Positions 17,301 to 24,654 of a DNA stretch of 45,312 bases are shown in pieces (position 1 is the first letter of the stretch; the number at the start of each line of letters is the position of its first letter). A program made the position numbers and the translations under genes. Below the pieces are notes generated by a model. The model ran no database searches. It was not told the origin of the DNA and saw only the letters and a list, made by a program, of their open reading frames with translations. This stretch comes from Bacteroidota bacterium (GTDB lineage Bacteria > Bacteroidota > Ignavibacteria > UBA10030). The DNA is taken from assembly GCA_015661185.1 (NCBI GenBank), contig JACVXU010000003.1, forward strand, positions 1 to 45,312. The letters are read 5' to 3'.

Positions 17301-17424
17301 CAGCGTCTTTGTTGGAGGCGTCTTTCACGGTCCCGGAGATCTTTCCGTTCCCGGCAAAGAGGAGCGCAGGGATGGTGAGGCTAATCAAGAGAATCAGGAG
17401 AACTGTGCACCAGGAGTATCTCAT
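14383..17424 (-). CDS. TonB-dependent outer-membrane receptor, copy 2
   Basis: 1013 residues with signal peptide (MRYSWCTVLLILLISLTIPA) and SD CCAAGGAGC. It has a carboxypeptidase-regulatory-like domain (about 28-110, GKISGTVKDASNKDAVVGAN), a plug (IELKEVVVQAQ, ETKTIVDGVDVSDQY) and a long barrel ending GVRIDF. A calcium-type loop, YSDDNGDGIASLNEDGD, lies in an extracellular-loop region at the place matching the DSNNDGIPDKYD insert of copy 1. It heads operon 2 (receptor, T9SS cargo, PorV-2). It is preceded by a near-consensus promoter at 17791-17819 and a leader of about 360 bases. Substrate is unknown; there is no SusD partner. Confidence 0.9.
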   Translation of the reverse strand: MRYSWCTVLLILLISLTIPALLFAGNGKISGTVKDASNKDAVVGANVVIVGTTMGAATDPEGRYYILNVPPGTYTVQASVVGYARTEISGVQVRADQTTDLNFELRQETIELKEVVVQAQMRVVDKSQTSSKSTIGKDELSNKLPISGTLEILNTTPGAFKGFIRGGKITETKTIVDGVDVSDQYYAIGGDQANQGILTGAYVTRYRDNQLSTSASVNFNSVEQLSVNTGAVGADNASATAGLINYSLREGRGKMTGSFSARSSQPTGLKYDGPDLYWNDQVYLDEKGATLRRLDSMRTLQTTAWSSARVALIARDSTKGSKYTYSKGKYLNQDSPQIEVDGMISGSINDDWGFLLSGKYFDTHGRLPNERERQADFTFKTTYNLGREFKLNAFAIVNDKGKLFGWKNSYYNDNARLFLEGVPKSDGVKIIGSLKATHVLSPSTFYEVQLSQTYRNDRMGYSDDNGDGIASLNEDGDFLTLEKTTDADKYISRSGLELYKFFRVGNEQNESMITQPMSAGNTQIIITRPQFYYENTTNTVNTVKFDITSQVDFHNQLKGGISLRFHDISKVQRNSTLGADATDVRRRLLVEKWEFKPTEYGVYLQDRMEYAGLVINLGARLDRWDPKAADWASYYNLFLNQQVYVDDSVRADLIPIRAKSDVEPYYFFSPRIGVSHPISDEAAMYFSYSRNFIPPPFSRLYASYNEVLGSAGGLPQYASLRQEPVRSSNYELGAQWEFIPRKFGFTFTAYMRDIENYSQNQISLFLANGQNAMWISSQYADARGVEFGIQALRQTYFDFLTLYGRVNYTYSYVKASGWVGNDPAQQSSFSRPDTLKYGQLLPFDDFWSYNKVQNDVSGGNNLLTGGYDRAHRISYVLFLEFPYQVMLSSIGTFQSGFYYPLSVTADPRVAGRELGKAPWNKMVDLRIEKGFTIENIRFAVFFDMKNLFAWKNIIGYDNSVSGAQLWEYSNAGIAKLNDGTPDPTGTYRRAVAADGSPFYDIPREYYFGVRIDF

Positions 17425-17462
17425 GATGTTGCTCCTTGGATGTAGAAGTATATCAGTGATTT
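17425..17462 (-). promoter_or_regulatory. Conserved 5'-UTR block A, copy 2 (contains SD)
   Basis: The 38 bases immediately before the receptor start match 10278-10315 with one mismatch. Intervening leader sequence between block A and block B is not conserved, so A is a discrete element. It contains the SD AAGGAG at normal spacing. Confidence 0.7.
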
Positions 17463-17547
17463 AATAATCGAATCGTAAGAAATGCAGAAGAGCGCAAGAA
17501 AAATGGGCAGCGCGTTGATGTTTCCCGTAGGAGATACTGCGAATACC

Positions 17548-17606
17548 GTAGTAGCACTTTGTCTGTCTCAGCACCTCCTTTCCGGTTTTGTTTTGAACGA
17601 CGGAGG
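17548..17606 (-). promoter_or_regulatory. Conserved mid-leader block B, copy 2
   Basis: Minus-strand AGGAGGTGCTGAGA and AAAGTGCTAC match the block at 10401-10432. Here CTCA-x-CCTCC just upstream in the transcript can pair with GGAGG-xxx-TGAG, giving a two-part stem. Just downstream, TACTACG and CGCAGTA (17535-17553) can form a 7-bp stem with one mismatch. It is a candidate cis-acting RNA; ligand or factor unknown. Confidence 0.45.
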
Positions 17607-17768
17607 ATGAGATCAACTGCTTCGTTGTCCGCGGTGCGGCTGCAACACTCTCTCACCAAGCGGACAGCGCTGGGTTTGATAACTACACTGGAGATCTCTT
17701 GCGGAGTACTACTGCACAAGAGGGGTTGGCCCGAGGGGGCAATCGTTCATGCACGAAGTTTCATTACT

Positions 17769-17819
17769 GAAACTTGGTTTCATCGGGGTTAGTATAGAAC
17801 AATTTGCCGGAAATGTCAA
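17769..17819 (-). promoter_or_regulatory. Near-consensus promoter with start-site palindrome, operon 2
   Basis: The minus strand reads TTGACA (17814-17819), 17 bases, TATACT (17791-17796). Nine bases further is GAAACCAAGTTTC (17769-17781), identical to the palindrome of operon 1. An extra GAAAC half-site lies at 17758-17762. A shared regulator for both operons is likely. Confidence 0.8.
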
Positions 17820-18207
17820 GCTGAGACCTCTGCGTTATGGAGAGAACATGGGAGTGCTCCATCTAACGCGTTGGGGTTTCAGGGATGGAACAATCCGACC
17901 TTGTTTTGCAGACTCCAACGAACATTTCATCAAAAATTACTAAATTAAGTTCTGGCCAATCCTTCCGGCGGTAGGCATAACCGTGAAGTTCTGAATCTTC
18001 GCATACATCTCCCCCCCAGAAACAAAAGCCGGTTCTTTTCCGTAAGACGGAAAGGGCCGTCATACGCCGAAAACGATAACGCCTCATGAATACCGAATAT
18101 GAATGATGACGGGAAGATTGACCCGCCTCAACATTCGACGTTCGGCGATCGATATCATCAACGATCCATCCAGTCGGTGGCAATTCCATTTCTTAGGAGG
18201 CATGCAC
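17820..18207. other. Divergent intergenic region without a supported gene
   Basis: This lies between the divergent operon-2 promoter and the plus-strand repeat protein. A GC-flanked inverted repeat (CTTTTCCGT, AAG, ACGGAAAG) occurs around 18034-18054. No clear plus-strand promoter was found. The SD TAGGAGG at 18194-18200 belongs to the next gene. A 108-codon minus-strand frame here has no protein-like features. Confidence 0.5.
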
Positions 18208-19926
18208 ATGAAACGAGTGGCTCTTGTACTTCCCTTCATCATCGCTTTCTCCGCCTCTCCCCTGTTTGCCCAGGGAGACCTGCTTACCGAAATCCAGCGG
18301 GTAGGCGCATACGAAGTCAAAAGCGACGGCTTCGTTCTGGAAGCCAACCAGGATATCTCCATCCATGCGGTTGCAGCAAGCGAACGGTACCGCGGGGTTG
18401 GCACTTCAGCGTGGATTCTGGACAAAGCCTCCCGCAATGTGGTCTGGAAGCTGAGGAATGCCAAACAGCGCAACCGAAGCCGTGGACTTGCTGATTACGA
18501 TGACGTTGTTCAACTCCCCAAAGGAGATTACGAGGTTTACTACGCCGCGTACCCGGAGCCGTCAGACGGTATAGAGAGCTTTGGTGAGTTCATGGAGTTT
18601 CTCTCCAGCAGGATTTTCGATGGAAGGCGCCGGAGTCGCGAGTATGACGATCTGACAATCGCGATTCACGGACGCGGTCGGCGGGTCGGTCCTGAGGGTG
18701 TCGATCGGTGGCATCAAGACTTGAAGAAGAACGCCGTTCTCTCGCTCAGCGCTCTTTTTGATAATGACTATATTCACCAGGGATTCATCCTCGAGAAACC
18801 GACCGAGGTCACCATCTATGCTCTCGGAGAGAATCAGGATGGCGATCTCAATGACTACGGATGGATCATCAATGCGAAAACCGGCAAGCGGGTGTGGGAA
18901 ATGAACGATGGTAACATGATAAACGCGGGAGGCTCCCGAAAGAACAGGATCGCGCAGGAAACCGTTTCCCTCCCTGCCGGCCAGTATGCAGCCTATTTCG
19001 TAACCGATGGCTCGCATTCGTACCGGGAGTGGAACGCACCACCCCCCTACGATCCGGCATTTTGGGGACTGACTGTTTGGCTCAAGGACGAATCTCAGAG
19101 AAAGTATGCAACGTTGTTCGAGTACAAAGCTACCGAGGACAAGAATATCATCGTTGACCTGGCGCGGATGGGCGATCATCAATCAAGATCGAAATCATTC
19201 ACCCTCAAGAAAGGAATGGATGTCCGCATCTATGCTCTTGGGGAGGGTCGCGATCGGGAGATGTCCGATTATGGCTGGATTGTTGACGCCTCAACGCGTA
19301 GGAAGGTCTGGAAGATGGAGTATGACGAAACGGACCATGCGGGCGGAGACAAGAAGAACCGCATTGCGGACAAAGTGATCCACCTTGAGAAAGGAAGTTA
19401 CGTTGTTCATTTTGTCACTGACGATTCCCATTCGTATCGTCATTGGAACACATCCGCGCCATTCGATCCCGAGCATTGGGGTATTACTCTCAGCGGTGTC
19501 GATGATCGTTTCGATCCGAAAGATGTTGCCGCATTTGAAGACCGTGACAATCCTTCGGTGCTGGCGAGTATCATCCGCGTGGGAAGCGACGAGCGACGGC
19601 GAAAAGAGTTCACGCTTTCTCAAACAAGGGACATTCACATTTACTCGGTTGGTGAAGGGCGGAACGGCGACATGTTCGACTTCGCCTGGATTGAAGATGC
19701 CAACTCAGGAAAAGTTGTTTGGAAGATGAAGTATCGGAGCACAGACCCGGCTGGCGGCACAGACAAGAACCGACTGTTCGACGCAACAGTCTCTCTTCCG
19801 AGCGGCAGGTACGTTGTCTTCTATGAGACAGACGATACCCATGCGTACAACGACTGGAACGACACTCCCCCCGACGATCCAGAGGGATGGGGCGTAACCG
19901 TTTCTCTTGCGAAGGGAGAGCGCTGA
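18208..19926 (+). CDS. Secreted protein of four tandem about 130-residue repeats, function unknown
   Basis: 572 residues from ATG 18208, seven bases after the SD TAGGAGG. The ATG at 18202 is too close to the SD, and the longer frame from 18103 has no signal. A signal peptide (MKRVALVLPFIIAFSAS, cleavage near LFAQ) precedes four repeats beginning near residues 22, 190, 325 and 448. Repeats 2-4 share IYALGE or a variant, then DYGWI-x-DA or a variant, VWxM, an AGG-xx-KNR or GG-xx-KNR patch, L-xx-G-x-Y, TD-x-(S/T)H-(S/A)Y-xx-WN, and DP-xx-WG. Repeat 1 has lost the KNR and HSYxxWN signatures. Alternating strand-like hydrophobics suggest a beta-sandwich such as the PPC type, but I do not recognise the family. 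No T9SS sorting domain is evident. It converges on the CtpA-type gene with 41 bases between. Confidence 0.8.
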   Translation: MKRVALVLPFIIAFSASPLFAQGDLLTEIQRVGAYEVKSDGFVLEANQDISIHAVAASERYRGVGTSAWILDKASRNVVWKLRNAKQRNRSRGLADYDDVVQLPKGDYEVYYAAYPEPSDGIESFGEFMEFLSSRIFDGRRRSREYDDLTIAIHGRGRRVGPEGVDRWHQDLKKNAVLSLSALFDNDYIHQGFILEKPTEVTIYALGENQDGDLNDYGWIINAKTGKRVWEMNDGNMINAGGSRKNRIAQETVSLPAGQYAAYFVTDGSHSYREWNAPPPYDPAFWGLTVWLKDESQRKYATLFEYKATEDKNIIVDLARMGDHQSRSKSFTLKKGMDVRIYALGEGRDREMSDYGWIVDASTRRKVWKMEYDETDHAGGDKKNRIADKVIHLEKGSYVVHFVTDDSHSYRHWNTSAPFDPEHWGITLSGVDDRFDPKDVAAFEDRDNPSVLASIIRVGSDERRRKEFTLSQTRDIHIYSVGEGRNGDMFDFAWIEDANSGKVVWKMKYRSTDPAGGTDKNRLFDATVSLPSGRYVVFYETDDTHAYNDWNDTPPDDPEGWGVTVSLAKGER

Positions 19927-19967
19927 CGAACCCTTGCGACGAAACCAGATTCTACTCTGTGAGCGCC

Positions 19968-21602
19968 CTAATTCACCTTGGCGAATTTCACTGCCTCGGG
20001 CAGAAGTGTCATCGCCTTCTTGAATTGCGGGTCAACGTCCAGCATCACGCGATACGATCCGTTATTGCCCCAGAATGATCGCGCGACCTCCGCCTTCAAC
20101 CGCGCATGGACGAAGACAAGATCTTTCTGAAGGTCTTTCTCTTCAACCTTCAGGCCTTTCGTCGTAACGAACGTACGAAATTCCTGCAGCATTTCGTCTG
20201 TTACTGCAAACGTCTTTACGAATCGAAGTATGTCCTCTCCATAGGTCGACCGCAGAGCTTGCCCGCGGGCATCGAGGTAGCTTGTTACGAATTGATAGAA
20301 CAAGTCGCGCCGCTGGAGATTCTGCATAAACTCTGTCGCGGCCGGTGGTTTCACAATGTAGTCCGGCGAAATACCTCCCCCGCCGTACACAACCCGTCCG
20401 CTGTTGGTATGAAAAACGGGGCGTCCTGAATCTGCCTTGGCTGTTGCATCCTTTTTGTGTTCCAGATTGTCCCCTTCCTGCTCGTCGCGTTCAAACGCCT
20501 CCCTCGCGTATGCCGCCTTGTCCTTTCCTTCGTACGATCGTTGGATCAGGCGTCCGGTCGGAGTATAGTAACGGGCAATTGTCAAACGGAATGCGGAGCC
20601 GTCGCCAAAGGCCCACTGTCGCTGCACCAATCCCTTGCCGAAGCTCGTTTCTCCGACGATGAGACCGCGGTCCCAATCCTGGATCGCTCCCGCAACAATC
20701 TCGCTTGCACTTGCCGATGCATGGTTTACCAGGATGATGAGGGGGAGCTTCTCATACTCCTGACCGCTGGTGGCGACGAAGTTCTCTTCCAGCTCTGCGG
20801 CGCGACCCTTGGTATAGACAATTTGCTTCGGCTTTGGTTTCGTACCGGCATCGAGGAAGAGATCGGCCATCTTCACGGCTTCCTCCATCACGCCACCCGG
20901 ATTCCACCGGAGATCCAGAATAAGCCGTTTCATTCCGCGGCCACGGAGATCGCGCATGGCAACCTGCATTTCATCGTTTGTTTTCGTCGAGAACTTGTTC
21001 ACGGCGAGATACCCTACTTCATCGTTGATCATCAGGGCGACATCGATGCTGACGATGGAGATTTCTGCCCGCGTAATCTCGTACACCAGGTTCTCTTTGA
21101 CCCCGGGGCGTGCGATCGCAATCTTCACTTTGGTGCCTTTGGGACCCCTGAGGCGTTGAGACGCCTGGTCGGAGGTGAAGCCAATCGATGTGCTGTCGTT
21201 GATCCGCACTATTCTGTCATTGGCAAGGATGCCGAGTTTCGCGGCCGGTCCTCCCCCCATTGGCTCGACGACAATGATCGTGTCGTTCAATGCGCGGATC
21301 TGCAATCCGACTCCCTGATAGTTTCCCTGCATTTCCTCCGCGGCTTTTTCGAATAGTTTCGGCGGGAAATACACCGAGTGGGGATCAAGCTGTTCGAGCA
21401 TGCCTGTGATTGCACCTTCGGTGAGTTTGCGTGCGTCGACGGGATCGACATAGTACTTATCCGTTAACACAAGAATATCCTGGAACTTCTTGAACTGGTC
21501 ATAGATATTGTCTGCAGAGACGAGGTTCCTTCCCTGAAACCCGACAAGCATCCCCACCAACATCATCGCAGCTACGATCCACGCCGAAAACTTCCTTTTC
21601 AT
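19968..21602 (-). CDS. S41 C-terminal processing protease (CtpA/Prc type)
   Basis: 544 residues. N-terminal signal anchor or signal peptide (AWIVAAMMLVGMLVGF), a helical N-terminal region with the family block LDPHSVYF near 72-79, a PDZ domain (about 90-170, GVGLQIRALNDTIIVVEP), then the S41 core. The catalytic pair is visible: Ser298 in NHASASASEI and Lys323 in TSFGKGLVQ, 25 residues apart as in E. coli Prc. The core also has LILDLRWNPGG. A C-terminal extension of about 150 residues follows the core. It acts in the periplasm on C-termini of exported proteins. SD GAGG lies before ATG 21602. It is apparently a single gene with its own promoter. A link to T9SS cargo maturation cannot be shown. 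Confidence 0.92.
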   Translation of the reverse strand: MKRKFSAWIVAAMMLVGMLVGFQGRNLVSADNIYDQFKKFQDILVLTDKYYVDPVDARKLTEGAITGMLEQLDPHSVYFPPKLFEKAAEEMQGNYQGVGLQIRALNDTIIVVEPMGGGPAAKLGILANDRIVRINDSTSIGFTSDQASQRLRGPKGTKVKIAIARPGVKENLVYEITRAEISIVSIDVALMINDEVGYLAVNKFSTKTNDEMQVAMRDLRGRGMKRLILDLRWNPGGVMEEAVKMADLFLDAGTKPKPKQIVYTKGRAAELEENFVATSGQEYEKLPLIILVNHASASASEIVAGAIQDWDRGLIVGETSFGKGLVQRQWAFGDGSAFRLTIARYYTPTGRLIQRSYEGKDKAAYAREAFERDEQEGDNLEHKKDATAKADSGRPVFHTNSGRVVYGGGGISPDYIVKPPAATEFMQNLQRRDLFYQFVTSYLDARGQALRSTYGEDILRFVKTFAVTDEMLQEFRTFVTTKGLKVEEKDLQKDLVFVHARLKAEVARSFWGNNGSYRVMLDVDPQFKKAMTLLPEAVKFAKVN

Positions 21603-21703
21603 CGAGAGACCTCTTTTGGTTGAACAACGCTACCTATTCCTTCAACGCTTGGCGGGAGAGGCTGGTTCCTCCCCCGAAACCCTTCACCATCTTCAAGATA
21701 ACT

Positions 21704-21733
21704 ATAATAGACGAGAGAAAAACGCCGATTCAA
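21704..21733 (-). promoter_or_regulatory. Probable promoter of the S41 protease gene
   Basis: On the minus strand TTGAAT (21728-21733), 18 bases, TATTAT (21704-21709), leaving a leader of about 95 bases before ATG 21602. It follows the stop of the small frame at 21751. Confidence 0.6.
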
Positions 21734-21750
21734 GGAGGGTGTGATTGGCA

Positions 21751-21882
21751 TCAAAAACGAAATGGTCTCTGTTCGGAGGGCTTCTGATGCTGCGGTTGCG
21801 AATTTGCGTCAACGATCAACATGGCCAAAAGGAGTGCGCAGGTTGGAGCGAGGCGTCGTGCAGTTTTCCTTTTGATGGTCAT
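21751..21882 (-). CDS. Possible small exported peptide (43 residues)
   Basis: A short frame starts at ATG 21882, just after GGAGG (4-base gap), and ends with TGA at 21751. The product begins MTIKRKTARRLAP, continues with a hydrophobic run CALLLAMLIVDANS, and ends in a Gln/Pro/Arg-rich tail (PSEQRPFRF). This is signal-peptide-like, with a mature part of only about 15 residues. It lies 132 bases after the histidine kinase stop, on the same strand. It could be a secreted peptide, a leader, or chance; no homologue is known to me. The rest of 21603-22014 holds only the promoter of the next gene. Confidence 0.3.
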   Translation of the reverse strand: MTIKRKTARRLAPTCALLLAMLIVDANSQPQHQKPSEQRPFRF

Positions 21883-22014
21883 CGAACCTCCTTCACCAAC
21901 CCGATCATGACTCTCTTCAGATACGACCCTTGGAGAGGATTGTTACGCAGCGATAGGGGGTTTTGCCGGAGTTCGGAATTGGAGATTCTAGCCGGGTGTT
22001 GAAAAGGCAAACCG

Positions 22015-23139
22015 TCAGGAAGGACGAATCGGAATGACAATAGCCACTTCCAGGCCTTTGGGCGACTTGTTTGAGAGCATAAACCTGTAATTCTCGCCAT
22101 AGAGTTGTTCAAGGCGATCCTGTGAATTCCGCAGCCCGATACCTTCATGGGCTAGCACGTCATATCCTTCCGGCAACCCTGGCCCATCATCGACTACCGC
22201 TATTCGCAACGACCCAATGACCTGCCGTGCCGAGATCTCGATACACCCGCCGCTCGCACGCGGCGCTACCGCATAACGAATGGCGTTCTCCACGAGCGGC
22301 TGCAGAATCAGGTTCGGAACTTTGAAGTCCAACACTTCGGGCTCAACGCTTATCGTAACCCTGAGACGGTCTTCGAAGCGGGTCTGTTCAATCTCAAGGT
22401 AGCTTCGAAGAAAGTCCAACTCCTCCCTCAACGGCACTTCCTGCACGCCGACATTGTGTAAAGTATACCGCAACAGATCTCCGAGCCTTGTAAGCACGCG
22501 ATCCGCGTCATCGACATTCCTGTGCATGAGCGATGAAATGGTGTTGAACGTGTTGAACAAGAAATGAGGGTGAAGCTGCATCTTCAGTGCTTGCAGTTGG
22601 GCTTGGGTAAGTTGTGTTTTCAACTGCGCCGCACGTACTTCGCGTTCGCGAAACTTGCGGTAGTATTCGCGTCCATACCCAATGCCGAGGATAGCCCAAT
22701 ACGTGAGCAGGTTGATGTGGAAGTACACGACAAACGTGTGCTGGATCGCCCCGAAGGCCTCATACATCTGTAACGGCTCGGGGCTGAACGATTGTACAAC
22801 AATTTCCGCGATCAGCAGTTGAATGGTCGAGAGGAGAACGCTCGTCGGAACGTGAACAAAGAAAGAGATTGCCCTCGATCCACGCTCAAATCGAAATCGT
22901 TTCCCGAGCCAGAGCACCAAGGGCGCAATACAAGCCCAGATATAATAGAAGGAAAGATTGGTCTTGAGGGCAAGATCCCACGTGACGGGAGTGCGGAACA
23001 CATAGCGCCCCCAGAGGGAGGATTCAGAAGCGAAGAACAAGCCGACCGCGGTCCAGATCAGGAAGTAGAAAACCCACTGGAGCCATCGGCGCTCGAGCAG
23101 TCCGCTTCTTGAATCTACGCGGTGACGAGGGTCTTTCAT
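22015..23139 (-). CDS. LytS/YehU-type sensor histidine kinase
   Basis: 374 residues. About four hydrophobic segments between 20 and 160 form a membrane domain (WVFYFLIWTAVGLFF, NLSFYYIWACIAPLVLWLG, VLLSTIQLLIAEIVV, YFHINLLTYWAILGIGY). A short coiled linker is followed by the His-kinase domain of this family, with phosphoacceptor His192 in LHPHFLFNTFNTIS. Then come the ATP-binding motifs LILQPLVENAIRYAV, DDGPGLP and GIGLRNSQDRL. It presumably phosphorylates the LytTR regulator at 25683-26462. It starts 4 bases after the decarboxylase stop, so the two are translationally close. There is no extracellular sensor domain; the signal is probably read in the membrane. Confidence 0.9.
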   Translation of the reverse strand: MKDPRHRVDSRSGLLERRWLQWVFYFLIWTAVGLFFASESSLWGRYVFRTPVTWDLALKTNLSFYYIWACIAPLVLWLGKRFRFERGSRAISFFVHVPTSVLLSTIQLLIAEIVVQSFSPEPLQMYEAFGAIQHTFVVYFHINLLTYWAILGIGYGREYYRKFREREVRAAQLKTQLTQAQLQALKMQLHPHFLFNTFNTISSLMHRNVDDADRVLTRLGDLLRYTLHNVGVQEVPLREELDFLRSYLEIEQTRFEDRLRVTISVEPEVLDFKVPNLILQPLVENAIRYAVAPRASGGCIEISARQVIGSLRIAVVDDGPGLPEGYDVLAHEGIGLRNSQDRLEQLYGENYRFMLSNKSPKGLEVAIVIPIRPS

Positions 23140-23143
23140 TGAG

Positions 23144-24634
23144 TCAGGGAAGCAGTTTTTTCAGTTCGTTTTGCATTTGCTCCCACACCTGGTGTGCGTG
23201 TGATTCGCGGGTTTTGAGGTGACCAATGACCATGCGAATGGTGTACCGCGTCCCAAGTTTGGTGTGGGAGAGAAATGTTTCCCGGCTTCCGTTCACGGCA
23301 TTGATCAAATCTTCGTTGAGTTTGTTGAGGACAACCTCGTCATCCGTACCTTTTGGGTGGGCACGAAAGCATACCGCACCAAAGTGCACAGGGGCGAGAA
23401 CTTCGAAATCCGGATCGGCTTCAACCCAATGCTTGAAAACCTGGGCGATGCGCAGATGCTCGCGAAGCCGGGCCGCGAGGCCATCCCATCCAAAATATCG
23501 GAGAACAAACCAGAGCTTGAGAGCGCGGAACCTCCTGCCGAGCGGGACACCATAGTCCATCAGATTGTGGACAACGTCGTCGTGTGCTGTGCGAAGATAT
23601 TCTGGCACCAGGCTAAATGCCCGACGCATGATGTCCGGCTTTCGGGTGTAAAGAACGCTCAGATCGACTGGAACGAACATCCATTTGTGGGGATTCACGA
23701 CAAAGGAATCTGCGCGATCGCAGCCCTCAAGGACCCAGCGCATCTCCGGAACAATTGCAGCACTTCCGCCATACGCCGCGTCAACGTGGAGCCAGATTTT
23801 TTCCCGCTCGCAGATGTCGGCAATTGCGGGTATCGGATCTATGCTAGTACACGATGTCGTTCCGACGGTCGCGACAACACAAAACGGCCGCATGCCATCC
23901 CGCCGATCCTGCGCAATCGCTTCAGCAAGTGCTTCCGGTCGCATGCAAAATTTTTCGTCGACCGCAACCTTCCGCATGCCATCCATGCCGAAGCCGAGTG
24001 TAATCACAGCCTTTTCTACCGATGAGTGAGCAAAATCTGACAAGTAGACGCGCAATCTGGGTAGCTCACTGCGGCCGGCCATGCCTCGTTCGCGTGTTTT
24101 CAGATCGGTCAACGATTCTCGCGCAGCGGCAATGCCATGCAGCGTGCTTGTTGACGCGGTGTCGAGAATCATCCCCCAATATTCCTTTGGAAGCCCAAGC
24201 ATTTGACGCAGCCAGCCAAGTGTTACTTCTTCCAGTTCCGACACGGCCGGGCAAGACTTCCATACCATTCCGTTTGCGTTGAGCCCCGCGCTGAGCAACT
24301 CTCCAAGAATTCCCGGGCCGCTGGCGGATGAATTGAAATACGCATGGAAGCGGGGGTGGTTCCAGTGAGTCATGCCGGGCATGATGATCCGATCGACGTC
24401 AGCAAGAATCTGTTGCATCGGCTCGCCGGTTTGTGGGGGCAGACTCGGAAGCGAGCGAATGATGTCACCCGGATGAATGCTGGGGAGAACTGGTTTCTGC
24501 TCGACGGTGTCCAGGTAATCGGCCACCCAGTCCACGAGCTGATGGCCAAACTTCCGAAACTCGTCCGTTGGCATATCACCAAGGGCAACGTGCATTTCCT
24601 GCGTGTCGAGGTTCTTATTCACAGAAGTATCCAT
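23144..24634 (-). CDS. PLP-dependent aromatic amino acid decarboxylase-like enzyme (group II)
   Basis: 496 residues, the usual length for aromatic-L-amino-acid decarboxylases (PF00282). Family marks: SCPAVSELEEVTLGWLRQML at 127-146, AHSSVEKA with the cofactor-stacking His203, HVDAAYGG with Asp285, and NPHKWM with Lys317 as the Schiff-base lysine. It is expected to decarboxylate an aromatic amino acid (Tyr, Phe, Trp or DOPA) to an amine in the cytoplasm; the substrate cannot be assigned by eye. An SD is not obvious at ATG 24634. It lies between an NTF2-like secreted protein (20-base gap) and a LytS kinase (4-base gap), inside what looks like a two-component operon, an unusual partnership. Confidence 0.88.
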   Translation of the reverse strand: MDTSVNKNLDTQEMHVALGDMPTDEFRKFGHQLVDWVADYLDTVEQKPVLPSIHPGDIIRSLPSLPPQTGEPMQQILADVDRIIMPGMTHWNHPRFHAYFNSSASGPGILGELLSAGLNANGMVWKSCPAVSELEEVTLGWLRQMLGLPKEYWGMILDTASTSTLHGIAAARESLTDLKTRERGMAGRSELPRLRVYLSDFAHSSVEKAVITLGFGMDGMRKVAVDEKFCMRPEALAEAIAQDRRDGMRPFCVVATVGTTSCTSIDPIPAIADICEREKIWLHVDAAYGGSAAIVPEMRWVLEGCDRADSFVVNPHKWMFVPVDLSVLYTRKPDIMRRAFSLVPEYLRTAHDDVVHNLMDYGVPLGRRFRALKLWFVLRYFGWDGLAARLREHLRIAQVFKHWVEADPDFEVLAPVHFGAVCFRAHPKGTDDEVVLNKLNEDLINAVNGSRETFLSHTKLGTRYTIRMVIGHLKTRESHAHQVWEQMQNELKKLLP

Positions 24635-24654
24635 CTATAGTAATAGAGAGCGAT

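Noticed and set aside
17530-17590. Resemblance of leader block B (GGTGCTGAGA) to a TPP riboswitch
   Set aside because: The downstream conserved thi-box elements (GAACCTGA, AATGCC type) are missing and the block lies upstream of a receptor with no thiamine gene nearby.
17863-18189. 108-codon minus-strand frame upstream of operon 2
   Set aside because: No SD, unnatural composition, overlaps the start of the plus-strand repeat protein; no sign of coding.
20457-21356. 299-codon plus-strand frame opposite the S41 protease
   Set aside because: Shadow of a gene with intact Ser/Lys catalytic motifs.
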